From: Ceriagrion tenellum
Lineage: Eukaryota; Arthropoda; Insecta; Odonata; Coenagrionidae
Length of the DNA stretch: 64,000 nucleotides
NCBI GenBank assembly: GCA_963169105.1
Contig: OY720639.1
Location: forward strand, 118,069,117 to 118,133,116
Direction: 5' to 3'
Positions 9,605 to 20,332 of this stretch are shown here, in pieces. The position numbers and the translations under genes were made by a program. Every line of letters starts with the position of its first letter. The stretch's first letter is position 1. The notes beneath the pieces were generated by a model. It had not been told where the DNA came from, made no database searches, and was given only the letters and a program-made list of their open reading frames with translations.

Positions 9605-10798
9605 TTTAATAATTATGAGTTGTATTCACCAGTCTCAAAAAATGCCTTTCATTAAAGAACGTGAAAAAATTTAAAAACCATCTCTGAGCTTGTCAAGGTA
9701 GATTCTCTTTTGTTACGAAAACTTAAGCACTGATAACAAAGTCATACATAACTCCTTTTCACATTTGCAACTAAGTGCATGTATGAGTGCATACGTGCTA
9801 CAGGAAGGTACCATTAATGTAAATAAATGGTACCTTCCTGTGGTACCTGGTACCACACGGTACCTGGTAATGGTAAATGGTACTTATGCTGGAAAACAGA
9901 TGCTTCAGCTTCATTTAGGGCCTTATTTAAAATACAATGACAACACATGGAATATCATTTAAAGCAGCAATTTATTGTAGAAATACATATCACATATGAT
10001 GAGGATTGATCAATGCTTGCATTACCCTCATATCAAGGCAATTCTTGCTGATGTACTGGCATCAAGATCAATATCCTTCTCCTAGGATAGGGAGTTTAGT
10101 CTGGTGGCAGACTTCATGATTCCTCCAGCTCAGGCATGAAATGACATGAAAAGATTACATGTGTTAGAAAGTACAAAAAAAGTTGAATTAGACTACCACA
10201 AGGTAGACAGCTAATGAAGGAAATTGGTATCAACCTGATGAATCAATTAGGGTAATGTGAATGGCCTTTTTTTTTTAAAGTGGGTGAAATGCAATTTACG
10301 CACGCAGGGTAATTGATATCACTGGTCACCCTGCAGTGTCGGACTCCTACATCGCAGTAGACTACCGATTAAAACACCCCCTACCACTCCCTTCTTTCCT
10401 TCCTGGCAGCCAGGTCAACATCATATCTGGAGTGCTCAGAGGAAGGCACCCTTCATCAGTTGTAAAGCTCAGGCAGGAAGAATCATGGAAAAAGATACCA
10501 TGTGTTAAGCTCAAAGAGTCATGTGTGAAGGGGAGTGGAACTAGTTTATTTAAACTAGGCTAATAAACTTTATGAAAATTATTAACATGCCAAATAAAAT
10601 TAAGACAAATAACAATGGTAAAATACATAAACTTAACAACAGAAAATACATTGAGAAATATAAAAGCTGCAAATATAAACAAAAGCATGGAAAAGAAAGA
10701 CATATTTACAGAAAATAGTTACAAGCAAGAGAGACAGTGCTAGAAGAGATAAAGAATAGTTGATGAAGAGGCATGCATCTCGTGGTCAATGATAAAAT
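9605..10798. other. Intergenic stretch with one strong inverted repeat
   Basis: No supportable gene. It contains a KpnI-rich palindromic block (GGTACC cluster, 9800-9880) and AT-rich DNA. The right part (10560-10798) lies just downstream of the MULE Ulp1 stop codon and may hold that element's 3' UTR and terminus. I could not identify a terminal inverted repeat by eye. Confidence 0.5.
9800..9841. repeat. 16-bp inverted repeat with 10-base spacer
   Basis: The arm 9800-9815 (ACAGGAAGGTACCATT) is the exact reverse complement of 9826-9841, separated by AATGTAAATA. It is followed by further GGTACC/GGTAC words up to about 9880. It could be a cruciform, a transcript hairpin or the collapsed ends of a small inverted-repeat element. 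Confidence 0.85.
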
Positions 10799-11490
10799 TC
10801 ATTCTTCAAATCCAGTGATTATGTCATACATATACTTCCTATACTTGTCTGCATCAAATGATTCTACAGTTGATTCTCCTTTCATTACTCTTTCAGCATA
10901 CCAAGAAACGAACACCCCACAGCTATGACCATCTTTTTGCTTAAAATGCTCTGGTGATGACACTTCCCAATCACTTTCGATTCCACCAAATTTGGTAGTC
11001 AGCACTTTAATCCATCTTTCAATAGAATACTTATTATTGTGGTGAATGGCATCTGCAGCAGGGTCATAGAATTCTAACTTTTTCTCATGAGGCCTAGCAA
11101 CAATGAGCATCCAGGGCGAATGTGATATATTGAGAGGAATGAAAATCCTAGTAACACACGAAAGATCAAATACATCAAAGATTACTATTGCCTGTTCATT
11201 ATGGATTTTTCCAGTAAGACATTGAGAAATAACTGGATCTACTGTGATAATTGAAGGGACAGAGTCTGTTATTCTCCACAGGAAGGCTGCAATGATCGTG
11301 TCATACAGCCACCCTCTATTGAAATCTGGGAACCTTTTCTGAATTATGCACACTTCTTCTAGTGGTATGTGAAAATCTAAAGATTTTAGTTCATAAATTT
11401 TAAGGGAGAATGAGCCAACCTTGCAAACTTCCAGTGAAAGATCTGTAGCATCTGCAATTGGCTCAGTAAAACTTATCTTTTCATTGGATA
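10799..11490 (-). CDS. Ulp1/C48-like protease domain of the MULE
   Basis: The frame is open upstream of the first Met-like codon, back to about 11490, where it overlaps the transposase stop codon (the stop follows NFYPMKR). All four C48 catalytic residues are visible: His in SHSPW, Asp in FYDPAAD, Gln in KQKDGHS and Cys in SCGVF. Ulp1-type enzymes cleave SUMO-like modifiers. Fusion or close linkage of C48 proteases to MULE transposases is known from some plant MULEs, and here the layout points to direct fusion lost by a single frameshift. Confidence 0.7.
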
Positions 11491-13964
11491 AAAGTTGGTG
11501 GTTATGTCTCTCCTTCTCACATAGTCGGGTTTTTGAAAGAGATTAATTGTGGGCCTTCTGTTCTTAATTGTTGGATATAACTTCATTTGAGGGCAGAATT
11601 TGGAATTTGGAGGTATATCTTGGGCTGGTATGGTTACTGGAGTCCAATTGCTTTTGTCAGATGGAATCATACCCTCACACTTCTCCACAAGAAGCATTAA
11701 TGATTTGTTTATGTATGGAAGTAGTTCAGGGGAGCAGTGCTGGCTTAAGATTTTCAATTTATCCAGATTCTGATGAATGGCATGAAGGTGTTGCTCATTA
11801 TTCTGCTCTACTTTGCAATCTTTTGCGATGGGGACACTCTTAAACAGTTGCTTTGGAGGAAAGTTATGGTTTCTTTCATAAGTTGGTGCAGTAGTAGGCC
11901 TATGTTGGACAATAAATGAATGTAACTTGTGGATATGTTTACAAAGAGCAAATTTGTTTGGACAAGAGCAGTGATACAAGTGGCAACAAAGGTCTTCACA
12001 AGATAACTCATTACATCTTATATAACACAAGTGAGGGTAAAGGCATTCCCGGGACACATTTGTAATAACGTAAAAAATAGAAGCGTCAGATTGAGACCTA
12101 ACATGCCAGACATTTTCATCTGATGTTGGAGTTATATCTTCATCTGAAATTTTAATTCCTTTGAAGTGATCATTGTTATGGTGACTATGAAAGCCTAGTG
12201 GTGGCATATTAACCATTCTTTTATAGGTCAAACCTGAATGGAGAGTCTTGTGAATTGTTACCAGCACTTGAATTAAATCATCGAGCCGTCTATTTACTTT
12301 CCTGTTAAGATAATGGCTTTTCAATTTATTATGAAATGTTTCCACAAACATATTAGTATCTGTGGCAGCATGAGGAAAATGCCTATAGCACATAGCCCAT
12401 TTCTCTTTCTTGCAGCAATAGTAAACTTTGAAATATTTGACAAATGCACTGGCTGACTCGGAATGTTTAGTCAAGAAACAATTTAACATACTATTAAAAA
12501 GAGAATCATTTCTTTCCTCTATCAGAGTTTCCAAAATTTCATTGATTTCTATAATGAGGTCTTTGTTTTTAATTTTTTGTTGCAAGTTTTTATGCCAGTT
12601 CCTCTTCACATCCCACAAACAAAGTAAATGTTTTGTTTCACCACCAAAAACCCGTCTCACTGCATTACTTAATGCTTCATCGCCATCTGTCATGACAGCA
12701 TTTACAAGTAAATCAGGGTTCCTTCCCATTACACTATGCAACAGAAACGTCAGCGTCTCCTCGTCTAAATGACTAGTTATGAAATGAGCTATAGGATACC
12801 CAACACCATACTCATCTGGTACAATCAAGTTAAGCAAATAAAATTTATATTGATTAGTGCCATGAGTGGAGTCTATGCATAAGATTCTACCACAACCAGC
12901 TATCATTTCTGTTACTTGAAGTTTATGCTGAATCCCTAAAACAAAAAGGTCTGAAGCATGTGGCAAATTATCAAGACCCTTATTGCCAATTAATGTCGGT
13001 GAACCCATTGGTTTATATACCAAAATTGATTTGTTGCATTCATCATTCATGGCGTTCACAAGTAAATGGACTGCAACTGCATCGTCATTACTTAGATGCT
13101 TCTTAGAGCTAATCTCGTACTTCATTTTGCTTATTTGAGTTGAAGTAATGAAATGTTCCTTAAGGGGAGAAATACCATTTAAACTAGGGTCAGCAGGTTG
13201 AAAATGCTCCTGTATTTTATGTGCTGGTACACTTTGCTCCAAAAGGGAATTGATTTTACGCTTAGATTTACTATCCCAGCGATAAAATTTAACATTCTGA
13301 AACTCAAGCTCATGATTGTGGGAATTCACATACTTCACAGATACACCAGATTCATTCTCTTTCACTAACATCCGGGCTATACTGTCACTTAGGCATACGA
13401 CCACATTTCCTTTTCCTACTTGTTCTATTAATTATTCTGTTTTTCTTGTGGTGATTATTAAATTTGCAGATGTAATATGAGAACTTGTTTCCATGAATCA
13501 CACGCTCCCCATTGTGTTTAACCAAGGACATGTAATTTAACTGACACTGACTAGTTTTCCAAGCATTAAAGTCATAGATATCTTTGAATAGGTAATCTTC
13601 AATGCAAATATTCTCCTGATGTGAACTCTGTAAATGACTAATCATGGCAGAATGACTTTGAAATTTGACACTACACCCATTGTGAGGGCATTCTACATAC
13701 TTAGATTTTTCATTGCAGTTTTTATTATGCCTACTATAGTTGCATTTATTAGAATAGGACACATTGGCATATTGGGCACACTCGTGGATAAGAAATTGAA
13801 TCCTTTTTCTCAACCTTGGAACAAGTTGCTTTATGGTGGCAAAATGAAGATTTACTGGCGTAAACCTTACTACAGGTTCCACACTTTCGTGGACATAAAG
13901 GCTGATCTGAAGGACTTTCCTCTAATGAGCCACCACTTTGACTTTTGAGGCTTAATCTCCTCAT
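10799..13964 (-). pseudogene. MULE transposase with C-terminal Ulp1-like protease
   Basis: Readable in order on the minus strand: C2H2-type fingers (CGTCSKVYASKSSFCHHKATC; CPHNGCSVKFQSHSAMISHLQSSH), a C2HC DNA-binding domain (YICKFNNHH...RKRKCG...SVKYVNSHNHE), the MULE catalytic core with D in CIDSTHGTNQY, D in MTDGDEALSNAV, the CLWDVKRNWH motif and E in NMFVETFHNKLK, then a SWIM-type finger (CSCPNKFALCKHIH), then an Ulp1/C48 cysteine protease domain (HSPWMLIVARP, FYDPAAD, KQKDGHSCGVF). The pieces lie in four frames (13749-13964, 13385-13882, 11473-13404, and the protease frame from about 11490 to 10799). Each junction keeps homology across a frame change, so one ancestral polyprotein is likely. 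Frameshifts sit near 13760, 13395 and 11480. These could be real lesions or assembly indels. Confidence 0.75.
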
Positions 13965-14094
13965 TGAAGGTGGAGATCCTCAGACAACTTATGAGTACTA
14001 CTCTCACTACTGGATATGCGGGGTGGTGGAGATCGAGAAATTTTAGTTCTAAGTCAAAAGTTCCTCCTGGTGCTCTATCACTTGCTCTGGTGTC

Positions 14095-14388
14095 TCACCT
14101 GTATACAAGGTTGTTGAAAATATCTGACTGAATGATCCCAATGCATTTATAACCCCAGGGAAAATCAATTCCAAATTCATACTCACCACAGATCAAATTA
14201 TTGGTGCCCAAATGGATCACCACATCGTCAAAAAAGTCAGTGGCCAACATAATTGTGGAATCCACTTCCTGAACCTTCATTCCCGACACAGGAATGACGC
14301 TGACATCAAAGCCACTGAACTTTCGTACTTCGGGAACAGCGTACTTCCACTGGGAAGCACCAATCACAAGCAACCCAGGAGTAGACAT
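14095..14388 (-). pseudogene. SGNH/GDSL-hydrolase-like exon fragment
   Basis: A 97-codon frame resembling the first half of an SGNH fold: LLVIGASQWKYAVPEV in the position of the GDS nucleophile block (GAS here), a middle IPVSGMKVQEVDS, and DDVVIHLGTNNL in the position of the GxND block. The C-terminal DxxH block is absent. The last codons read GTATACAGGTGAGA, a good 5' splice donor, so the rest may lie in another exon. It is 130 bases upstream of the MULE finger ORF on the same strand and may be part of that transcription unit. Both the SGNH call and the link are tentative. Confidence 0.4.
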
Positions 14389-14459
14389 AATCTTTCTGTA
14401 AAAGGGAATGCATTTCCACTTGAGCAGGACTATACATGAAGACTGAAGAAAATACTATT

Positions 14460-15225
14460 TTGGCTTAATTTGGTAATTGCAAATGAAAATGATATGTGGC
14501 AGTAGCACATGTAAAAAAAAACTAATAATTTTAAAAGACATTCTACCAAGCTAGCAATTGAGAGAACACAAAATATGCCAGGAAGCTTTACAATCAATAG
14601 GCAAGAATAACATCAACTGGTTAGTAGTCTCACTGAAATAACTGGTACCACCATAGAAGCTGCCAGAAACTGATTCCACTGAGGGGAAAATACATAATAA
14701 GGAAAAAATAGGACTAAAACTACCCACCTCAACTGAATTTCTTAGTAAAACAAAAAAGTCATTCAAGAAAAAAATAAATACCATAAAAGAAGAAATATGA
14801 AACTTCTATGTATGTTGAACTAATGTAAAGGAGAGGTGAAGTTAGGAAGAGTGAGGTTAGAATAGGAAAAAATATGAATTGTACAGAAAATAAGATTTGC
14901 CATACCAAACACGATATATCTGGCAATGAAAAACCACTTAGAAGAGGAATGCCAAAAAGGAAGAAGAATGGCACAGGAAATATACAACTACATAATTGGT
15001 GAAGCAAAATGAACCTCGAAAGGAGTCCTGATATTGTTAAATAATTTATCACACAACATAAAATAGAGTCAATACTGAACCCATCAAGATAGAGTATAAA
15101 TACTTACCACAAAAACTACAAAATAAGTAGGGTAGAACGGGTACGATAAGTAGTTGAAGATGGTGAGATAATGGGGCAGTAACCCTGAAAAGAGATACAA
15201 TAAAAAGATAGAATTAAATTAACCA
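14460..15225. other. AT-rich stretch without recognised gene
   Basis: Low-GC sequence between the SGNH-like exon and the A3b truncation point. It may contain the 5' end of the MULE, but no terminal inverted repeat or target duplication could be identified by eye. Confidence 0.5.
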
Positions 15226-16770
15226 AATACGCTGATTCGGTTCGTTTTCTCGGGATGGTGTTCGATTCCAAGCTTAATTGGAAGGAACACATCCGTATTC
15301 TTAAAGAAAAATGTTTTAACGTTTTAAATATTTTACGTGTTTTATCGCACACTACATGGGGCGCCGACAGGACCACCATGCTTTCATTTTACAGGGCAAT
15401 GGTGCGTTCCAAGTTGGACTATGGATGTTTCGTCTACTCCTCGGGCCGCAAAAGCTACCTGAAACCGCTGGCAACGGTTCACAACGCGGGGCTACGTTTG
15501 GCGACCGGAGCGTTCAGGACGTCTCCCGTCTTAAGCGTATACTCGGATGCCGGAGAGCCCCCGCTGGATACCCGGAGGAACATCTTAATGGCCAACTACG
15601 TCGCAAAAATTTTATCCATGAGGACTCACCCGTGTTTCGACGTAATTTTTAATCCCAGGTTTTTAAACATTTTTAACAGGCGGACAAGGGCCACCAGACC
15701 CCTGAGCGTCCGTTTTAAAAATTTTATGGAAGGATCAGATGTGAGACTTCCAGAAGTGTACGGTCATGGATATTCCGGTCACCCACCATGGCGAGTGCCC
15801 TATCCGAAGTGTAGTTTTACCTTACGAACTCGCCAGAAAGGTTCCACGACGCCTATGGAGTATCAATAACTTTTTAGGGAAGAGCTGTGCCGTCACTCCG
15901 ATTTCACTCCCGTGTTCACGGATGGTTCGAAATCCGAGTCGGCATGCGCATGCGCGGTGGTCTCGTCCCACCATGGAGTCATCGGGGTGAAGCTAAGCCC
16001 GCTGTGCAGCATCTACACGGCGGAGCTTTTCGCCATAAAGATGGCTCTTGGTGGTATTAGGGGCAATCGTGGCGCATACATGGTCTGTAGTGACTCTATG
16101 AGTGCGCTGCAGGCCATTTGCGGTTATTCCCCGATGCACCCACTTGTCCAGGAGATTCATAGTCATCTATTATCCCTTTCTATGAAGGGAATCGTTATCC
16201 GTTTTCTGTGGGTACCTGGACACGTGGGAATAGCCGGTAACGAGATGGCCGACTCGGCAGCGAAGAAGGCTCTTCAAGACGAACACATTTCGTCAGTATT
16301 GGTACCGTACCAAGACTTAAAGGCTACGCTGAGAAACGTAGCCTTAGGACAGTGGAAGGAAACCTGGCACTCCGTGACAGAATAAGTTGCGCACCATCAA
16401 GCCGGTAGTATCAGTGTGGCCCACATCAGTCGGGAGGACTCGCAGGGAAGAGGTCGCAATCACACGGTTGAGGATAGAGCACTGTGCCCTCACTCACTCT
16501 TACCTCTTCACCGAAGAGAAGATCCCTCCCTACTGTGAGGATTGCGACTCTCCCATAACTGTGAGACACCTTCTGACGGTGTGCGATAGGTACCGTGCTC
16601 TGCGCATCTGGCTGAACATCAGGGGAGACTTAGGACACGTCCTAGGAGACGATCCTGTTTGTATCAGTCGGATAATGTTATTTTTAAAAGAGTCTGGGCT
16701 TTTTAACTGTTTGTGATCAACCATTGTGGTGTTTTATCTCACGCCCATTTTAATTTGAGCTGCGTCGCTT

Positions 16771-16813
<43 letters not shown>

Positions 16814-16934
16814 TTTTATATATTTATTTATATATTTAACTATTTATTTTAAATATTATGACATGGTGATTTTAGGCTGACGTGGTGCGAATAACCTCAG
16901 TCGTCGAAGCACCCTATTCACCTAAATACTACTA
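15226..16934 (+). pseudogene. LINE A3b, second 5'-truncated copy of A3
   Basis: Near-identical to 3736-5384, starting at a different truncation point (ATACGCTGATTCGG, just after RT motif C). It keeps 23 bases lost in A3 but carries the same in-frame TAA at 15867-15869. It also lacks two bases near 16383, which creates a stop after HSVTE and shifts the frame. RNase H residues remain (FTDGSK, YTAELFAIK, CSDSMSAL, NEMADSAAK), as does the C-terminal Cys/His motif. The 3' UTR has a long ATTT run (about 16770-16815), the hairpin GGTGC (16884-16888) / GCACC (16909-16913), and a TACTACTAC tail ending at 16935. Confidence 0.85.
16770..16845. repeat. ATTT microsatellite in A3b 3' UTR
   Basis: About eleven TTTA units, longer than the five seen at the same place in A3 (5264-5285). 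Ordinary slippage after insertion explains the difference. Confidence 0.85.
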
Positions 16935-17400
16935 CAGTAGAACCTCGGATAACGACCACAATCCGTTCCAGAAAGCTGGTCGTTATCCGAAATGTTCGCT
17001 ATCCGAAACAATTTTCCCCATAAGAAATAAAGGAAATAGGAATAATTGGTTCCTAGCTCCTATTGACTCGCTATTATATGAAAGTTACAGGCTGTATAGC
17101 TATGCTTTTTTAAATGAGAATAGTTAAAATACAGTACAAATTGAGTTAAATATAAATAAAAACATTAAAGAAAGCATTTAAACATAAGGAAAAATAGGAA
17201 AACTAACCGTATTTACTGCCATGTGATGGCGTGAGTGGATGGAGGTGTGGGGTGGAAGGTGTGGAATTACTGCTTGGAATGCGAATCCCCCTCTGTGAGA
17301 ACTTAAGATGCATTAAAGATGCAAAAAAATAGCATGAACTGTATGCAAAAGCTATACTGGACGAAGGCTCATAATTAAGGGAGAGCAATTCACTCCAAAG
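16935..17400 (+). mobile_element. pogo/Tigger-like terminal region
   Basis: Begins CAGTAGAACCTCGGATAACG immediately after a TA, followed by an internal inverted motif (GGTCGTTATCCGAA, TTCGCTATCCGAA). CAGTAGAACCTCG next to TA is characteristic of Tigger-type ends in the Tc1/mariner superfamily. No transposase frame and no second terminus were found before 18215, so this is a solo end or a non-autonomous fragment. Confidence 0.55.
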
Positions 17401-18215
17401 CGGAACCTAATGCCCAGTAATTAAATCGGTAAACCACTTATAAATCTCGACACTACGTTTCACAAGTCTTGGTACACGCACAGATAGCAAAAAAGTAACT
17501 ACAAAACATTCAATCGAGGTTGTCAGGTTATATCTTTTAGGGACTCACTTATCATTCTTGGCGTGTATGTCAATAACAGCAAGTGAAACGTAAATATCGT
17601 ATCATAGAGTACTTCTCCGCTCGTATGCAACTATAATAATGTGATAAAAGCCACAAGTGAAAAACTTCTCCACAAACAGCCACTTTCTCGACAACAGCGG
17701 TCACAACTCCTTTACGAAGGTTGCTATTTTCGTGATTCTAATGTTGACAACCCGCTAAATTTAAACGAATCTTGCGAGAGCGTAGTACAATTTACCTAAA
17801 CAATTCTCATTGCACAATGCATGAATTATATTAAATGCTAGTTCTTTGTTGATATCGTAAAATTTCTATTTCTCGGTATAAGTAACCAGTCTCCAATTCT
17901 GAAGTGAGTTGGAATCAATTGCAGGATAATATAAAACTTCATTATTTTCGTACACATCGTGCGGGTTTGATTCGACTAGCTTGTGGTTTTCTCACCATTT
18001 CAAATAATTAAGTATGACTTCTGTTTTTTCCTGAGGTGAAGACAATATTTCCGCCATGTTGGTTGATTGTGGATTTGATCGGCCAAAATCTACGATCAAC
18101 TTGACCGACGATTTTGATCACCGATCATCACTGATTGTCGTTGGTGAAACGCAATCACCGGTCAACTCAAGAATGATCCTCGATCAAGGGCTGATCGTCG
18201 TTGGTGAAACCGGGC
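17400..18215. other. Stretch without gene; possible terminal repeat near 18040-18215
   Basis: AT-rich, no coding frame. The right end has two parallel copies of a block (GATTGTCGTTGGTGAAACGC near 18135; GATCGTCGTTGGTGAAACCG near 18195) rich in GATCA words, ending GGGCATTA. This looks like the terminus of a non-autonomous DNA transposon, possibly PIF/Harbinger-like. It abuts the broken end of LINE M1. Confidence 0.35.
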
Positions 18216-19740
18216 ATTAGTAACCTTAGGCTCGTTCGATATCCAGGAACAGTGCTGCGGCATATCTGTTCCTGTTTATGGCTTCCGTGGCGGTGCTTGT
18301 TAGGAGTGCCAGAGGGTCGGTGGTGCATCTACGCGGTCGAAAGCCATATTGGTGTTGGGGCAGGACACCATTGGCCTCGAACACGATGCTCATCCTCTTG
18401 TTAGGATTCTTTCGAACCACTTGCCGATGGTGATAGTGAGGCTGATGGGCCGGTAGTTCTCCGCTTTCTTCTTGTCCTTTCCTGGCTTAGGTAACATTAC
18501 CATTGTAATCCTTTTCCAGGAATCTGGGTAGTATCCAATACAGAGTATGGCATTGAAGATAGTCATCAGGAGTGGGGCACAAGCAGGGGCCTTTTTAACA
18601 TGAAGGGTGGTTACTCCGTCGTCGCCCGGTGCCTTGTTCTTCCACGGCCTGCTTTCCTCCATTTCTTCTGCAGAGATTGGTTGGAGTACCGGGTCGCCCT
18701 CTATCATGGCTTGTGTCTGCAATGGTCTTAATAGTATTTCTGCCGTCTGCACTGCCCTCTTGCATCTGTCTTTTTTGACTTCGTCAAAGAGGGGATCTTC
18801 GGCCGGCGTGTAAATTTCTGACAGGACACTCCGGAATTCCTCAGCTTTTGCTGTAGCATCAGAGATCGGAACCCCATTAATGTCAACTAACGGGCATGTT
18901 TTAGCCTTGTGTTGTCCTGTCAGTATTTTGAATTTTCTCCAGAATGCGCCCCCGTCCCTGTAATCTAGTGTTCTGCAGGCATTTTCCCAACTTTTTTCCT
19001 TCTGGAGAATGACCTTCCTTCTGATGAGGGCATTCATTCTATTCCATTCAGTTTTTAGGTCGGGGTCTTTTGTTTTAACCCAATTCCAGTATATCGACCT
19101 CTTTTGTTTAATCATATCCACCACATCCCTGGGTAGTGGTGGCCTCTTCGGGTCGATTGTCTTCGTCGGGATGCAGCCAGCGGCCTCTTTAAAGGCGTCC
19201 TCTATTGTCTTTAGGGCACTGTCCACCTGGTCCGTTGATTCTACGCCTTCTATGTTTTTCGTCCTTTCTGCAATGGTGCGTTTGAATTTGTCCCAGTCTG
19301 CCTTCTTGTAGTCGGGCCGGGTGACGGAGATGCAAGGGAGAGGATCCACGAGGTAGAGTGGGAAGGAAAAGGGCAGGTGATCGGAGGTAAGGCAATCGTC
19401 CACCGTCACGTCACCCGAGAGTGCCATGAGGTTTCCGGTTACCAGGGCATGGTCGGGGTATGAACACCCGTTGCCCACGAAGGTGGGCGTCGGGATATCC
19501 AGGCGGGTTAGAGAGTGCTGTAGAAGGTAGGTTTGCAGAAACCTCCCCTTGGCATTCGTCACCTGGTCCCTGAAGGTGGTGTTTCTTGCATTTAGGCCTC
19601 CTATAATTATGGCTGTGGGACAGGACGCTAGTATGTGGTCCAGGAGTTTTACAGGGAGTTCCACGTTGGGCCTGAAATAAATGACACATTAAAATCTTCC
19701 TTCTTTTTATGTGGACTCGGGCGAGAACTACTTCATTCCC
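18216..19740 (-). pseudogene. LINE M1 ORF2, endonuclease and N-terminal RT (downstream part)
   Basis: Continuation of a minus-strand LINE split by Copy 1. From 19740 downward: FRPNVELPVKLLDHIL, then endonuclease blocks IIGGLNARNTTF, YPDHALVTG and SDHLPFSFPL, a Trp/Arg-rich linker, then RT start GYYPDSWKRITMVMLPKPGK and NYRPISLTITIGKWFERIL. A frameshift near 18405 moves the frame to HQYGFRPRRCTTDPL and FLDIERA, where similarity stops inside RT motif A. The catalytic YADD region and the whole 3' end are missing. Another lesion sits near 19680 (stop after KKEGRF). It resembles Jockey/LOA-type LINEs; no RNase H is visible in what is left. Confidence 0.8.
19727..19740 (+). repeat. Left target-site duplication of Copy 1
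   Basis: ACTACTTCATTCCC here is repeated at 25404-25417 directly after the Copy 1 tail. The first six bases could also be read as tail repeats, so the certain part is TTCATTCCC. Two extra bases (TA) lie between this copy and the element. Confidence 0.85.
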
Positions 19741-19742
19741 TA

Positions 19743-19825
19743 CCCCTGCGGGTAGGGGGATGGAGAATACTCCCGCAGTATCCCTGCTTGTCGTAAGAGG
19801 CGACTAAAAGGGCGGGAAAGGAAAC
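19743..19825 (+). promoter_or_regulatory. Conserved 5'-terminal structured motif (Copy 1)
   Basis: Shared almost base for base with 44978 and 58322. Several helices are possible: CTGCGGG (19746-19752) with CCCGCAG (19772-19778); GGAG-AATA-CTCC (19762-19773); TCCCGC (19771-19776) with GCGGGA (19812-19817); and a small hairpin GTCG-TAAGAGG-CGAC (19790-19804). The first and third compete for the same bases. Position at the exact element start suggests an internal promoter, an RNA packaging element or a translation control element; function is inferred. Confidence 0.6.
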
Positions 19826-20246
19826 CCCGAAAACAAACCCCGAGTGTAGCTAGGGTAGCGTCCGGGCAGTTTAGTGGGTCCACTGTCTGTGTGAGGCGAT
19901 ACCAGCTTGCCAAGATCCACCCATGTGTTTGCCGTGCATGGAGATCCGTAAGGGGGAAAAGGGGACCCTGGTGGGTGAGTTCCCCGGCACCCAGCCGGGT
20001 GTCGGATGCCCGGTATGGGCCGGAGTGCAATACCCCACTTTGGCCCCGGATTCCCCGTAAACGGATGGCCGGGGGCTAGCCACCCCCGGTCAATCGGCTT
20101 TCCGATACGTTCGGTGGCGAGTGCTAGGGAGGTGGGGGTCTGCGTAGGGCGGTCGGAGGTGCTCGGGTTGGTGGGCCCGCAGCATCGAAGATCCAACCTG
20201 AAACAGACAACCACCTCCAGGGTGCTATATCCCCTCGGGTAGCCCT

Positions 20247-20277
20247 GGCGACCGCGCCGGCTTGCGGCGCGGCGTCC
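20247..20277 (+). promoter_or_regulatory. 5' UTR hairpin with covarying stem (Copy 1)
   Basis: CCGCGCCG (20252-20259), loop GCTTG, CGGCGCGG (20265-20272), flanked by GA and GTC that can extend the stem past a bulged C. It lies about 60 bases before the ORF1 start. In C1 and D1 the stem is CCACACCG/CGGTGTGG: two G-C pairs have become A-T pairs on both strands together. Confidence 0.75.
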
Positions 20278-20332
20278 CGAATGTGTGGCTCCGTGGTGGG
20301 TGGGGAGCCCGGGGGATGAAGTTCAAGGTGGT

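Noticed and set aside
19743..19825. HDV-like self-cleaving ribozyme at the LINE 5' end
   Set aside because: The CGACTAAA segment recalls the HDV J4/2 region and several helices exist, but I could not build the nested P1-P2-P3-P1.1-P4 order, and copies start with C instead of the usual G. Kept only as a structured motif.
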